The notes: generated by a model not told the origin, from the sequence alone. Positions 1-6,753 are shown, numbered from the stretch's first letter. The stretch: 15,423 nt of DNA from Clostridiales bacterium (GCA_003535395.1 DOHE01000108.1:1-15423), one strand, 5' to 3'. A program made the numbers and translations.

Positions 1-297
1 ATGAAAGCAGAAGTATTCGATCCCCAGTTTGTCCATCAGTTCAAAGGCAGCGTTCACTTTGTCCCGGGCGCGTTCCATCGGATCCTGTGCATAAGGGCGG
101 ATAGCGGTGCCGTCCCCAAACATATCCGCTCCGCTGCCGCAAAGGGTATGCCAGTAGGACATGGCAAAACGCAGGTGTTCCCGCATGGATTTGTCCCCCA
201 CCCGTTCTTCCGGGTCGTAGAACTTGAATGCCAGAGGATTTGAAGAATCCGGGCCCTCGTAACGGATGACAGGAACATTTTCAAAATAGGTTTTCAT
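1..297 (-). CDS. xylA: Xylose isomerase, N-terminal 99 codons (runs off the window)
   Basis: Xylose isomerase interconverts D-xylose and D-xylulose in the cytoplasm, the first step of bacterial xylose use; it is a metal-dependent TIM-barrel tetramer. The frame starts with ATG at 297 and is open to base 1. The visible protein begins MKTYFENVPVIRYEGPDSSN and continues with NPLAFKFYDPEE, MREHLRFAMSYWHT, GADMFGDGTAIRP and IEYFCFH, which match the class II (longer) xylose isomerases. The final His of FCFH (residue 99) should be the catalytic histidine that opens the sugar ring. About three quarters of the usual ~440 residues lie outside the window. The start is supported by a strong ribosome binding site nine nucleotides upstream. 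The gene lies 226 bp after phoR on the same strand and probably has its own promoter. No frameshift was found in the visible part. Confidence 0.93.
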   Translation of the reverse strand, partial: MKTYFENVPVIRYEGPDSSNPLAFKFYDPEERVGDKSMREHLRFAMSYWHTLCGSGADMFGDGTAIRPYAQDPMERARDKVNAAFELMDKLGIEYFCFH

Positions 298-306
298 AAA
301 GTCAAA

Positions 307-314
307 CTCCTTTC
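307..314 (-). promoter_or_regulatory. Ribosome binding site of xylA
   Basis: GAAAGGAG on the minus strand ends nine nucleotides before the ATG at 297. It fixes the xylA start codon. Confidence 0.8.
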
Positions 315-368
315 AAAACGGACAGGATTTGCGTGATCATTTCAAGCAGGAAAAGCCTGCACGAAAAA

Positions 369-398
369 AGTGTATCTCATCCGGCAGATATGTGTCAA
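369..398 (-). promoter_or_regulatory. Candidate sigma-70-type promoter for xylA
   Basis: A perfect TTGACA lies at 398-393, followed after 18 bp by TACACT at 374-369 (4 of 6 matches to TATAAT). Transcription would start near 362, giving a leader of about 65 nt. Just upstream the motif GTTAATT occurs twice and AATTGA(A)CAC twice, which could be regulator half-sites. I did not find a convincing cre site or a XylR operator in this 226-bp gap. Confidence 0.45.
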
Positions 399-467
399 TT
401 AACAGGAGCCGTGTTCAATTCATACAAAATTAACGAATTATCACCTGATATTAGCACCGCAGCATAA

Positions 468-493
468 CTATAATTGATAGCAAGCAATTATAG
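468..493. repeat. Perfect 9-bp inverted repeat downstream of phoR
   Basis: CTATAATTG (468-476) and CAATTATAG (485-493) are exact reverse complements separated by 8 bp. GCA (462-464) and TGC (496-498) could extend the stem beyond an internal loop. It lies 31 bp after the phoR stop and about 170 bp before xylA. No T-tract follows on either strand, so it is not a typical rho-independent terminator. It may be a weak terminator, an mRNA 3' stabilising stem or a protein binding site. Confidence 0.6.
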
Positions 494-523
494 CGTGCAG
501 CAATGATGCTTCCATCCGCTGGA

Positions 524-1873
524 TCATGGCCCCAGAGGCAGAGTGATGGTAATGATTGTGCCCCGGTTCTCCCCGCTTTCCAGCTCGATGCGGCCGTGAT
601 AATACTGTACGGTATGCTTGACGATGGAAAGCCCCAGCCCCGTGCCCCCTGTCTGCCTGGAATGGCTGGGATCCACCCGGTAAAAGCGCTCGAAGATCCG
701 GTCCTGGTGCTGTGCCGGGATGCCGATGCCTGTGTCGCTGACTTGCAGGACCGCCTCGCCTCCGGAGCGGCGGAGGGTGATGCGGACGCTCCCGCCTTTT
801 TTGTTGTACTTTATGGCATTGTCGCAAAGATTGAAGACCATCGCTTCCAATGATGTCCTGTCGCCATACAGGATGACGGGTTCTCCGCTTACAGAGACCG
901 ATACATTTTTTTCTTCCGCGAGCTCAGCCAGCCGGCCGGCCACTTCCCTGGATAATGCAAGCAGATCCACGCTCTCCTTGGATCCCGTCTCCGCCCCTTC
1001 ATCCAGCCGGGATATCTTCAGCACATCCCCGATGAGAGCGATGAGACGCTGGGATTCGTCAAATATTTTCTCAGCGAATCCGGGAACATCCTTCGGTTTC
1101 ACCAAACCCCCTTTCATCAGTTCAGCGATACCGGAAATGGAAGTCAAAGGAGTTTTCAATTCATGGGAAACATTGGCAGAAAATTCCCGGCGCATTTTCT
1201 CCGCGTTATATTTTTCTGTGATATCCAATATCAGCAAAAGAGCGCCCCGGACCGCTCCATTCTTTTCCACCGGACTGGCCAGGAGTTCGTAGATCCGGCC
1301 CCTGGAATCCACTTCCAGGATCACATCGGTTCGCTTCCCTCGCTGCGCGTCCTGAGCCGCCTTCTGAAGTTTTATGTTTCGGCTCAGCATCAGGATGTTC
1401 CGGCCCTGGTACTCCCCCTCCCGGGCAGACAGGATCGTAAGCGCACTGGGATTCACCGCCAGTATGGAGCTGTTTTTGTCGATTAGAATCAGGCCTTCCG
1501 CCAAATTCCGGATAATGGAATCCAGTTGCTGTTGTCTCGCCGTCAAAGCAGCGATGGTTCCCTGCAGCGTCTCCCCCTCATGTTTCAGCCGGATCAGAAG
1601 GGGGGAAAGCTCATCATAGAGCACATTATCCATGGGGTGTTCCAGGTCCATCCGGTTGATGGGATCGACGATCCTGCGGGTCAGCCACCGGGACAGCAGC
1701 CCTGCAAGTACAAAAACCGCAACGAACAGCAGCAGTAAAAATGGCGCCAGTTTCCAAAAACCAGGAAAAATACCGGTAAAATCCCGGTATACCAAAGACA
1801 GGATCAGTGCTGAATTCATCATTATGGCCGCCACGGCTATCAGGCACAGACTGAAGGCGATCTTTCGTCTCAT
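524..1873 (-). CDS. phoR: PhoR-type membrane sensor histidine kinase
   Basis: This is the sensor kinase partner of PhoP in the phosphate starvation response; it autophosphorylates on a histidine and passes phosphate to PhoP. The 449-residue protein has two membrane segments (about 5-28 and 41-60) with only about 12 residues between them, a degenerate HAMP-like linker, a PAS-like domain (about 115-220), a HisKA domain with the H-box FSANVSHELKTPL (His237), and an ATPase domain with the N-box NLCDNAIKYN (348-357), DTGIG (380-384) and GGTGLGLSIV (409-418). Lacking a large external domain, it probably reads phosphate through the Pst transporter and PhoU, as in E. coli. ATG at 1873 overlaps the phoP stop (ATGA) and is preceded by GGGAGG, so the two are translationally coupled. 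It is the last gene of the pst-pho operon. The PhoR role rests on operon context and architecture. Confidence 0.9.
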   Translation of the reverse strand: MRRKIAFSLCLIAVAAIMMNSALILSLVYRDFTGIFPGFWKLAPFLLLLFVAVFVLAGLLSRWLTRRIVDPINRMDLEHPMDNVLYDELSPLLIRLKHEGETLQGTIAALTARQQQLDSIIRNLAEGLILIDKNSSILAVNPSALTILSAREGEYQGRNILMLSRNIKLQKAAQDAQRGKRTDVILEVDSRGRIYELLASPVEKNGAVRGALLLILDITEKYNAEKMRREFSANVSHELKTPLTSISGIAELMKGGLVKPKDVPGFAEKIFDESQRLIALIGDVLKISRLDEGAETGSKESVDLLALSREVAGRLAELAEEKNVSVSVSGEPVILYGDRTSLEAMVFNLCDNAIKYNKKGGSVRITLRRSGGEAVLQVSDTGIGIPAQHQDRIFERFYRVDPSHSRQTGGTGLGLSIVKHTVQYYHGRIELESGENRGTIITITLPLGP

Positions 1874-2598
1874 CCGCCGCCTCCCATGCTGTACCCTACA
1901 CCCCGGATCGTCCGGATCCGTTTGCCGCTCTCTCCCAGCTTCTGGCGCAAACTGGCCACATGTACATCCACCGTACGGGTCTCTCCGCCAAATTCAAACC
2001 CCCAGACGAGGTCAAGCAACCTTTCCCGGGTAAGTACTTTTCCAGTGTTTTGCAAAAGCTGACGCAACAGTTCGAATTCCTTCAGGGTAAGAGGGATTTC
2101 CCTGTCATCCACCGTTACGGAATGCCGGTCCGGCTGGATCAGGATGCTTCCGGACCGGATCTCATCCCCGGAGCGGACCTCCTCTGAGTGCGCATCCTTC
2201 CGGCCGGCATCTTCGGAGCGGGGTCCACCGGATGTGCGGCGCAACACCGCTTTGACCCGGGAAATAAGTTCCATGACCCCGAAAGGTTTGGTGATATAAT
2301 CATCGGCTCCCTGATCCAGGCACATCACCTTGTCAAATTCCGCCCCTCGGGCGCTGAGCATGATGACCGGGACCGCCCGGGTGGAAGGATCAGACCGAAG
2401 CTGCTTTAAAAGTGAAATCCCGTCGTCCCCCGGCATCATGATGTCCAGCAGGACCAGATCGGGTTTTCTCCGGGTCAGCTCAGCCGTGAACGCTTTTCCG
2501 CCTGCAAAGCCCACCGCATCAAATCCGCTGGACTTGAGTGCATAGACCACCAGTTCCCGGATGGTTTCATCATCTTCGACGCAAAACACCAATACCAT
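1870..2598 (-). CDS. phoP: PhoP-type response regulator (OmpR/PhoB family)
   Basis: This 242-residue transcription factor is activated by phosphorylation from the adjacent PhoR. The receiver domain (about 1-120) shows the acidic pocket D9/D10, the phosphoacceptor D52 in VLLDIMMPGDDG, S82 in VIMLSAR and K104 in YITKPF. A linker of about 25 residues, rich in charged residues and serine, leads to a winged-helix DNA-binding domain (about 148-240) with LTLKEFELLRQL, RTVDVHVASLRQKLG and the closing IRTIRGVGYSM. These are hallmarks of the OmpR/PhoB class. The probable target is the TTTACA repeat array before pstC at 5870-5908. The ATG at 2598 has a GAGGGAG ribosome binding site, and the gap to phoU is 55 bp. 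The phoP name comes from context with pst and phoU; the sequence alone gives only the subfamily. Confidence 0.92.
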   Translation of the reverse strand: MVLVFCVEDDETIRELVVYALKSSGFDAVGFAGGKAFTAELTRRKPDLVLLDIMMPGDDGISLLKQLRSDPSTRAVPVIMLSARGAEFDKVMCLDQGADDYITKPFGVMELISRVKAVLRRTSGGPRSEDAGRKDAHSEEVRSGDEIRSGSILIQPDRHSVTVDDREIPLTLKEFELLRQLLQNTGKVLTRERLLDLVWGFEFGGETRTVDVHVASLRQKLGESGKRIRTIRGVGYSMGGGG

Positions 2599-2653
2599 GG
2601 CGGCTCCCTCTTTACGGCTTCGTCTATACCTCTGCCTTTTGACCCCTGCCTCT

Positions 2654-3310
2654 TTACAGTGCCGGATCCCCCAAGTGGGTCCCGGTGATGGAAAAGATCA
2701 CCCATTCGGCGATATTGGTGGCATGGTCGCCGATACGCTCAAAGTACTTTGCGATCATGAGAAAGTCCATGGCCTGGTCGCCATTGTCCACATTGGAGTG
2801 GATCAGTTTGATCAGATCCCTTTTCACCTCGTTGAACAGCTCATCCACCACATCGTCCGCTTCCACCACCGCCTGGGCTTTTTCAAGATCCTTGCGGACA
2901 AAGGCATCGATACTGTCTGTGACCATTTTGATGGTTTCCTGTGCCATCTGGGGGATGTGTTCCAGTTTTTTGATATAGATGCTGTCCGCCAGCAGGATGG
3001 TGAGTTCGGAGATATCCGCGGCCTGGTCTCCGATGCGCTCCATATCCGTGATCATTTTCAGCGCGGAAGAGATCTGCCGCAGGTCCCGGGCCACGGGCTG
3101 CTGCTGGAGCAAAAGTTTCAGGCAGAAACTTTCGATATCCTTCTCTTTGTGATCGATTTCCATGTCAAATTCAATGACTTTTTGTGCCTGTTCCCGATCC
3201 TGTCCGATCAGGGCCTTCACTGCGCTGTCAATGGCGTATTCCACCAGTGATCCCATCTTGATGAGTTCGTTGTTGAGCTGTTCCAATTGGGATGCGAAAC
3301 GGTTTCTCAT
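2654..3310 (-). CDS. phoU: PhoU phosphate signalling protein
   Basis: PhoU is a cytoplasmic helical-bundle metal-binding protein that links Pst transporter state to PhoR and damps the Pho response when phosphate is ample. The 218 residues have the usual length and contain the two family motifs, one in each three-helix half: DMERIGDQAADISE (89-102) and YFERIGDHATNIAE (189-202), whose acidic residues bind metal clusters in known structures. The N-terminal half includes QQQPVARDLRQISSALK, also characteristic. The start ATG at 3310 shares one base with the stop of pstB (TAATG), implying translational coupling. It sits between the transporter and the two-component genes, as in many Gram-positive pst operons. 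Confidence 0.96.
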   Translation of the reverse strand: MRNRFASQLEQLNNELIKMGSLVEYAIDSAVKALIGQDREQAQKVIEFDMEIDHKEKDIESFCLKLLLQQQPVARDLRQISSALKMITDMERIGDQAADISELTILLADSIYIKKLEHIPQMAQETIKMVTDSIDAFVRKDLEKAQAVVEADDVVDELFNEVKRDLIKLIHSNVDNGDQAMDFLMIAKYFERIGDHATNIAEWVIFSITGTHLGDPAL

Positions 3311-4059
3311 TATCCAAACCTCCCGGTAATGTAATCCTCTGTTCTGGGATCCTCCGGCATAGAGAAAATTTTCTCCGTGTCATTGGTTTCGATGATTTCT
3401 CCCAGAAGGAAAAACACTGTCTTGTCGGAAATGCGGGCCGCCTGCTGCATATTATGGGTCACAATGACGATAGTATAATCCTTTTTCAGTTCCGTAACAA
3501 GGTCTTCGATCTTGGAAGTGGAAATGGGATCCAGCGCACTGGTAGGTTCATCCATGAGCAAAACTTCAGGTTTGACCGCCAGCGCGCGGGCGATGCAAAG
3601 CCGCTGCTGCTGCCCGCCGGAAAGGCTTAGGGCACTTTTTTTGAGACGGTCCTTCACCTCATCCCAAATCGCTGCGTCCCGGAGTGATTTTTCCACTATG
3701 TCGTCCAGTTTCGCCTTCGACTTGATGCCGTGGGTCCGAGGGCCGAAGGCCACATTGTCGTAGACATTCATGGGGAAAGGGCTGGGCTTTTGAAAAACCA
3801 TTCCCACCCGCTTGCGAAACTGATAAACATCCATATTTCCATAAATGTTCTCCCCGTCCAGCAGGACCTCTCCGGTGATTTTGCAGCCTTCCACCAGATC
3901 GTTCATGCGGTTGAGCGATTTGATCAAAGTAGATTTTCCGCATCCGGAAGGTCCGATAAAAGCTGTGATCTCATTGGCTCCGATGTGAAGGCCAACGTTT
4001 TTCAGGGCCTGGAATTCATAGTAGAACAGGTTTAGATTCGATACCTTGATTTTTTCCAT
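3310..4059 (-). CDS. pstB: Phosphate ABC transporter ATP-binding protein PstB
   Basis: PstB is the ATPase that drives high-affinity phosphate import through PstC/PstA at the cytoplasmic membrane. The 249-residue protein has Walker [10 protein letters not shown] (36-44), the Q-loop region [20 protein letters not shown], the ABC signature LSGGQQQR (146-153), Walker [13 protein letters not shown] with the catalytic glutamate E171, and the switch histidine H202 in IVTHNMQQA. The run [12 protein letters not shown] and the ending [13 protein letters not shown] are typical of PstB, not other importers. The stop of pstA is followed three bases later by this ATG, and the ribosome binding site AAAGGAAA lies inside the end of pstA. 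All catalytic residues are present. Confidence 0.97.
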   Translation of the reverse strand: MEKIKVSNLNLFYYEFQALKNVGLHIGANEITAFIGPSGCGKSTLIKSLNRMNDLVEGCKITGEVLLDGENIYGNMDVYQFRKRVGMVFQKPSPFPMNVYDNVAFGPRTHGIKSKAKLDDIVEKSLRDAAIWDEVKDRLKKSALSLSGGQQQRLCIARALAVKPEVLLMDEPTSALDPISTSKIEDLVTELKKDYTIVIVTHNMQQAARISDKTVFFLLGEIIETNDTEKIFSMPEDPRTEDYITGRFG

Positions 4060-4062
4060 GTT

Positions 4063-4932
4063 TTAATTTCCTTTCGTCAAACGCCTGGCCAGGCGGGCCG
4101 AAGCGGTATTGATCAGCAGCACGGTCACCAGGAGTACCACCGCCGTGGCATAGGCCTCTCCCGTATTGAAGCCTTCGCTGGACAGGATATACATATGCAG
4201 CGCCAGGGTCCTGCCGGAAGCCAGAAGGTTCTCCGGGATCTTGGCTACAGTGCCTGCTGTGTAAATGAGGGCTGCGGTTTCGCCCACAATCCTCCCGATC
4301 GCCAGGATGATGCCTGCCAGAACACCGGGCACAGCCGCCGGCATCACGATTCGAAACACCGTGCGCAGCCTGCCCGCTCCCAGTCCGAAACTGGCTTCCC
4401 GGTAACTTTCCGGCACTGCCTTCAGCGCTTCCTCGGAGGTCCTTAGGATCAGGGGCAGGATCATGATGGACAGGGTCGCCGCTCCGGCCAGCACGGAGAA
4501 TCCCATGCCCAGATAGGTGACAAAAAACAGCATGCCAAAAAGCCCGTATACGATGGAAGGAATGCCCGAAAGGGTTTCCGCGGTGAGCCGGATGAGCTCC
4601 ACCACCCTGTTCCCTTTTTTGGCGTACTCCACCAGATAAATCGCTGTAAAAATACCAAAAGGCACCGCGATGAGCAAGGAAAGAGCCGTGATCATCACAG
4701 TGGTGACCAGGGAAGGCACCAGGGATACATTTAAAGAAGTATACTGCCATGCGAACAAAGAAGGTTTCAGATTGGGAATTCCCTTCACAAGAATAAATCC
4801 GATGAGAAACAGCAGCACGGAAAATGTGACGGCTGCCGCCAGCATGACCAGCAGCATCAAAAGCATTGAAATTGGCTTTTTTGAATAAGAACGGATTTTT
4901 TTTCCAAAACTTTGGCGGTTAATGGCTTCCAT
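4063..4932 (-). CDS. pstA: Phosphate ABC transporter permease PstA
   Basis: One of the two membrane subunits of the Pst phosphate importer. The 289 residues begin with a basic cytoplasmic stretch (10-20), then a first membrane segment (about 22-48), about five further hydrophobic segments and a basic C-terminus (ARLARRLTKGN). The conserved PstA/PstC elements are SGIPSIVYGLFGM (122-134) and the coupling loop SEEALKAVPESYREASFGLGA (166-186, the EAA-like loop that contacts PstB), followed by GRIVGETAALIYTAG. The ATG at 4932 overlaps the end of pstC by 14 bp, which suggests translational coupling. Assignment as PstA, not PstC, rests on operon order and the long basic N-terminus. Confidence 0.94.
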   Translation of the reverse strand: MEAINRQSFGKKIRSYSKKPISMLLMLLVMLAAAVTFSVLLFLIGFILVKGIPNLKPSLFAWQYTSLNVSLVPSLVTTVMITALSLLIAVPFGIFTAIYLVEYAKKGNRVVELIRLTAETLSGIPSIVYGLFGMLFFVTYLGMGFSVLAGAATLSIMILPLILRTSEEALKAVPESYREASFGLGAGRLRTVFRIVMPAAVPGVLAGIILAIGRIVGETAALIYTAGTVAKIPENLLASGRTLALHMYILSSEGFNTGEAYATAVVLLVTVLLINTASARLARRLTKGN

Positions 4933-5785
4933 TCAATCCCCTCCTTTTCAGTATTGAAAAAACGAGGTTGATGATCAGGATGAAGACGAACAGGATCACC
5001 CCGGCAGCAATCAGCGCCTCCCGGTGCAATTCTGCCGCATATCCCATTTCCAGCACAATATTGGCTGTCAGGGTACGGATCCCTTTCAGGATCCCTGCAG
5101 GCATCCGGGCCTGATTCCCTGCCACCATGATCACCGCCATGGTTTCGCCGATGGCTCTTCCCACACCCAAAACGACCGCTGCCATCACCCCGGACCGGGC
5201 TGCCGGCAGCACCACCCGGAAAATCGCCCTTTCATGGCTGGCTCCCATGGCCACTGCGCTGTCATAATACTGTTCAGGCACAGCCCTCAATGCAGCTTCA
5301 CTCACTCCGATCACCGTGGGCAGAATCATGATGCCAAGTAAAATCGACGCGGTCAGGATGCTGTTCCCGGTTCCCCCCAACAGACTGCGCACCTGGGGTA
5401 CGATGACCATCAGCCCAAAAAACCCGTAAACTACGGAAGGGATCCCGGCCAGCAGCTCGATCCCTGGCTTTAGGATCCGGTACAGCTTTTTCGGGCAGAA
5501 ACGGGACATGAAAATCGCCGTCAGCAGCCCTACCGGGACCCCGACGGCGATAGCTCCGGCAGTGACATATACACTGCCCAGAATCATGGGCAGGATTCCA
5601 AAGGAGGGAGGCACATCGGAGGGTGTCCACTTTTTCCCCAGTAGAAATTGAAACAGACCGATTTTCCCCATGGCCGGGATCCCGTTGGCGAACAGAAAGA
5701 TGCAAATCAGCAGTACTGCCAGTATGGAGGTCAGTGCTGCCAGAAAGAATACGCCCCGCATGCTGTTTTCCAGCTGTTTTTTCAT
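4919..5785 (-). CDS. pstC: Phosphate ABC transporter permease PstC
   Basis: The other membrane subunit of the phosphate importer, paired with PstA. The 288 residues have a first membrane segment at about 11-34 and a last at about 258-278, the conserved LLAGIPSVVYGFFGLMVIVP (111-130), the coupling loop VSEAALRAVPEQYYDSAVAMG (161-181) and GRAIGETMAVIMVAG (209-223). The stretch FLLGKKWTPSDVPPSFGILP is typical of PstC. The ATG at 5785 has GGGAG eight bases upstream. It is the first gene of the operon in this window. The expected neighbour upstream, the phosphate-binding lipoprotein gene pstS, is absent and a divergent glycosyltransferase gene takes its place, so the binding protein must be encoded elsewhere or be replaced by another. 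Confidence 0.95.
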   Translation of the reverse strand: MKKQLENSMRGVFFLAALTSILAVLLICIFLFANGIPAMGKIGLFQFLLGKKWTPSDVPPSFGILPMILGSVYVTAGAIAVGVPVGLLTAIFMSRFCPKKLYRILKPGIELLAGIPSVVYGFFGLMVIVPQVRSLLGGTGNSILTASILLGIMILPTVIGVSEAALRAVPEQYYDSAVAMGASHERAIFRVVLPAARSGVMAAVVLGVGRAIGETMAVIMVAGNQARMPAGILKGIRTLTANIVLEMGYAAELHREALIAAGVILFVFILIINLVFSILKRRGLNGSH

Positions 5786-5804
5786 TGATCAGGCTCCCAT
5801 CCCC

Positions 5805-5836
5805 GGACAGGTGCCGTTGCGTTTCAGTACCTGTCC
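5805..5836 (-). repeat. Perfect 8-bp inverted repeat in the pst leader
   Basis: GGACAGGT (5805-5812) and ACCTGTCC (5829-5836) are exact reverse complements with a 16-base loop. With a transcript starting near 5848, this hairpin would lie at the 5' end of the pst mRNA, about 20 nt before the pstC start. It may stabilise the 5' end or modulate translation; equally, it could be a DNA operator. No T-tract follows, so it is not a terminator. Confidence 0.55.
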
Positions 5837-5854
5837 ATGTCTTTACAATTCTTA

Positions 5855-5860
5855 ATGATA
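5855..5860 (-). promoter_or_regulatory. Predicted -10 box of the pst operon
   Basis: TATCAT on the minus strand matches TATAAT at five of six positions. No good -35 hexamer lies 17 bp upstream, as expected for a promoter that needs an activator, and the TTTACA array begins about 10 bp upstream. The start site would be near 5848, giving a leader of about 63 nt. Confidence 0.55.
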
Positions 5861-5869
5861 AAAGAAAAG

Positions 5870-5908
5870 TGTAAAGTTTGGTATCCCTGATTGTAAAGTT
5901 TGTGTAAA
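5870..5908 (-). promoter_or_regulatory. Pho box: phased TTTACA direct repeats upstream of pstC
   Basis: TTTACA occurs three times on the minus strand at 5908-5903, 5897-5892 and 5875-5870, spaced 11 and 22 bp, so all lie on the same helical face. A degenerate fourth copy (GATACC) falls near the missing position. Gram-positive PhoP is known to bind direct TT(A/T/C)ACA-like hexamers about 11 bp apart, upstream of the -10 at roughly -20 to -60. Here the array would cover about -22 to -60 relative to the predicted pst start. The repeats overlap the predicted promoter of the divergent glycosyltransferase. Confidence 0.78.
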
Positions 5909-5919
5909 ATTGATATATT
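5891..5919 (+). promoter_or_regulatory. Predicted promoter of the GT8 gene, leaderless
   Basis: TTGTAA (5891-5896), a 17-bp spacer and TATATT (5914-5919) form a good sigma-70-type promoter. Transcription would start at or within a base or two of the A of the ATG at 5926. There is no Shine-Dalgarno-like sequence before that ATG, which agrees with a leaderless message. The -35 and spacer overlap two of the three TTTACA repeats. Confidence 0.55.
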
Positions 5920-5925
5920 CTTTGC

Positions 5926-6753
5926 ATGAACATTTTGATCACGCTGAACGCCAACTATTTGAAGCCGCTGAGGGTGATGCTCAAATCCCTCTTCCTGAAC
6001 AACCCCGGGGATTGCTTTACGATTTATGTCATGCACTCCAGTCTGAATGAAAAGGAACTTGCAGAACTTAAGGCCTTTATCGCTGCCAATGGGAGCCGCA
6101 TCGAGGATGTCCGTGTGCCCCGGAACTGTTTTGCGGAAGCGCCGGTCCTGAAGCGTTATCCAAAGGAGATGTACTTTCGGCTGCTGGCCCATAAACTTTT
6201 GCCGGCCAGCCTGGACCGGATTCTGTATCTGGACCCGGATATCCTGGTCATCAATCCCATCCGGCAGCTGTACAACACCCCTTTGGACGGGTACCTGTAC
6301 GCAGCAGCCAGCCACGCCACCAAATCTGTGAATGAATTCAGCAGACTGCGGCTGTTTCCGTATGACATCAGCACATATTACAATTCCGGCGTGCTGCTCA
6401 TGAACCTCAAACGGCTGCATCAGGAAGCGGATGAACAGGAAATATACAGGTTTGTGAACGATTTCCGGGCCAAACTCATGTTCCCTGATCAGGATGTTTT
6501 AAATGCATTGTATGCGAAGTGGATCCTGGCGCTGAATGAAAAACTGTACAATTACGATACCCGGTACTACAGGCTCTTTATGCTGTCCGGCAATGGCAGC
6601 AGCGAAATGGATTCGGTGATCAACCATTCGGTGATCCTTCACTTTTGCGGCAGGCGGAAACCCTGGATGAAAGGATATTCCGGAGTCTTTTATTCCCTGT
6701 ACAAACATTATGAAAAACTGTCCAATGCGCTGCCTTCCCCGCAAACTCCCTGA
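5926..6753 (+). CDS. Family 8 glycosyltransferase (GT-A fold)
   Basis: This 275-residue protein should be a retaining glycosyltransferase of family GT8, moving a hexose from a UDP-sugar to a surface carbohydrate; donor and acceptor cannot be told. The N-terminus NILITLNANYLKPLRVMLKS is the typical GT8 nucleotide-binding start. Further motifs are RILYLDPDILV, holding the metal-binding DxD (D103, D105), YYNSGVLLMNL (151-161), FPDQDVLN (186-193) and HFCGRRKPW (239-247), whose His closes the metal site. No membrane segment or signal peptide is seen, so it is probably cytoplasmic. It is the only plus-strand gene. It is divergent from the pst operon and shares its control region, and its last 46 bp overlap the convergent exporter gene. 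The start is chosen because family alignment begins right there, despite the lack of a ribosome binding site. Confidence 0.9.
   Translation: MNILITLNANYLKPLRVMLKSLFLNNPGDCFTIYVMHSSLNEKELAELKAFIAANGSRIEDVRVPRNCFAEAPVLKRYPKEMYFRLLAHKLLPASLDRILYLDPDILVINPIRQLYNTPLDGYLYAAASHATKSVNEFSRLRLFPYDISTYYNSGVLLMNLKRLHQEADEQEIYRFVNDFRAKLMFPDQDVLNALYAKWILALNEKLYNYDTRYYRLFMLSGNGSSEMDSVINHSVILHFCGRRKPWMKGYSGVFYSLYKHYEKLSNALPSPQTP

Noticed and set aside
54..284. Apparent frameshift or alternative small ORF in xylA
   Set aside because: The correct frame reads through without a break to base 1 with conserved residues throughout.
345..361. GCAGG/CCTGC hairpin before xylA as a terminator
   Set aside because: The stem is only 5 bp, no T-tract follows on the minus strand, and it lies between the predicted xylA promoter and its start.
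298..400. Catabolite-repression (cre) site before xylA
   Set aside because: No sequence matched the cre consensus with its central CG in the right place.
2607..2657. Direct repeat CCTCTTTAC 42 bp apart between phoU and phoP
   Set aside because: One copy spans the phoU stop and the other the phoP ribosome binding site; a short purine-rich repeat here is likely chance.
2561..3250. 229-residue plus-strand open frame opposite phoU
   Set aside because: It is antisense to a clear phoU, has no recognisable domain, and its length follows from the codon use of the real gene.
4016..4750. 244-residue minus-strand frame overlapping pstA
   Set aside because: It is the out-of-frame shadow of pstA; the pstA frame has the family motifs.
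5842..5847. Plus-strand TTTACA as a fourth Pho repeat
   Set aside because: It is in the opposite orientation, downstream of the predicted -10, and not in phase with the other three in a useful way.
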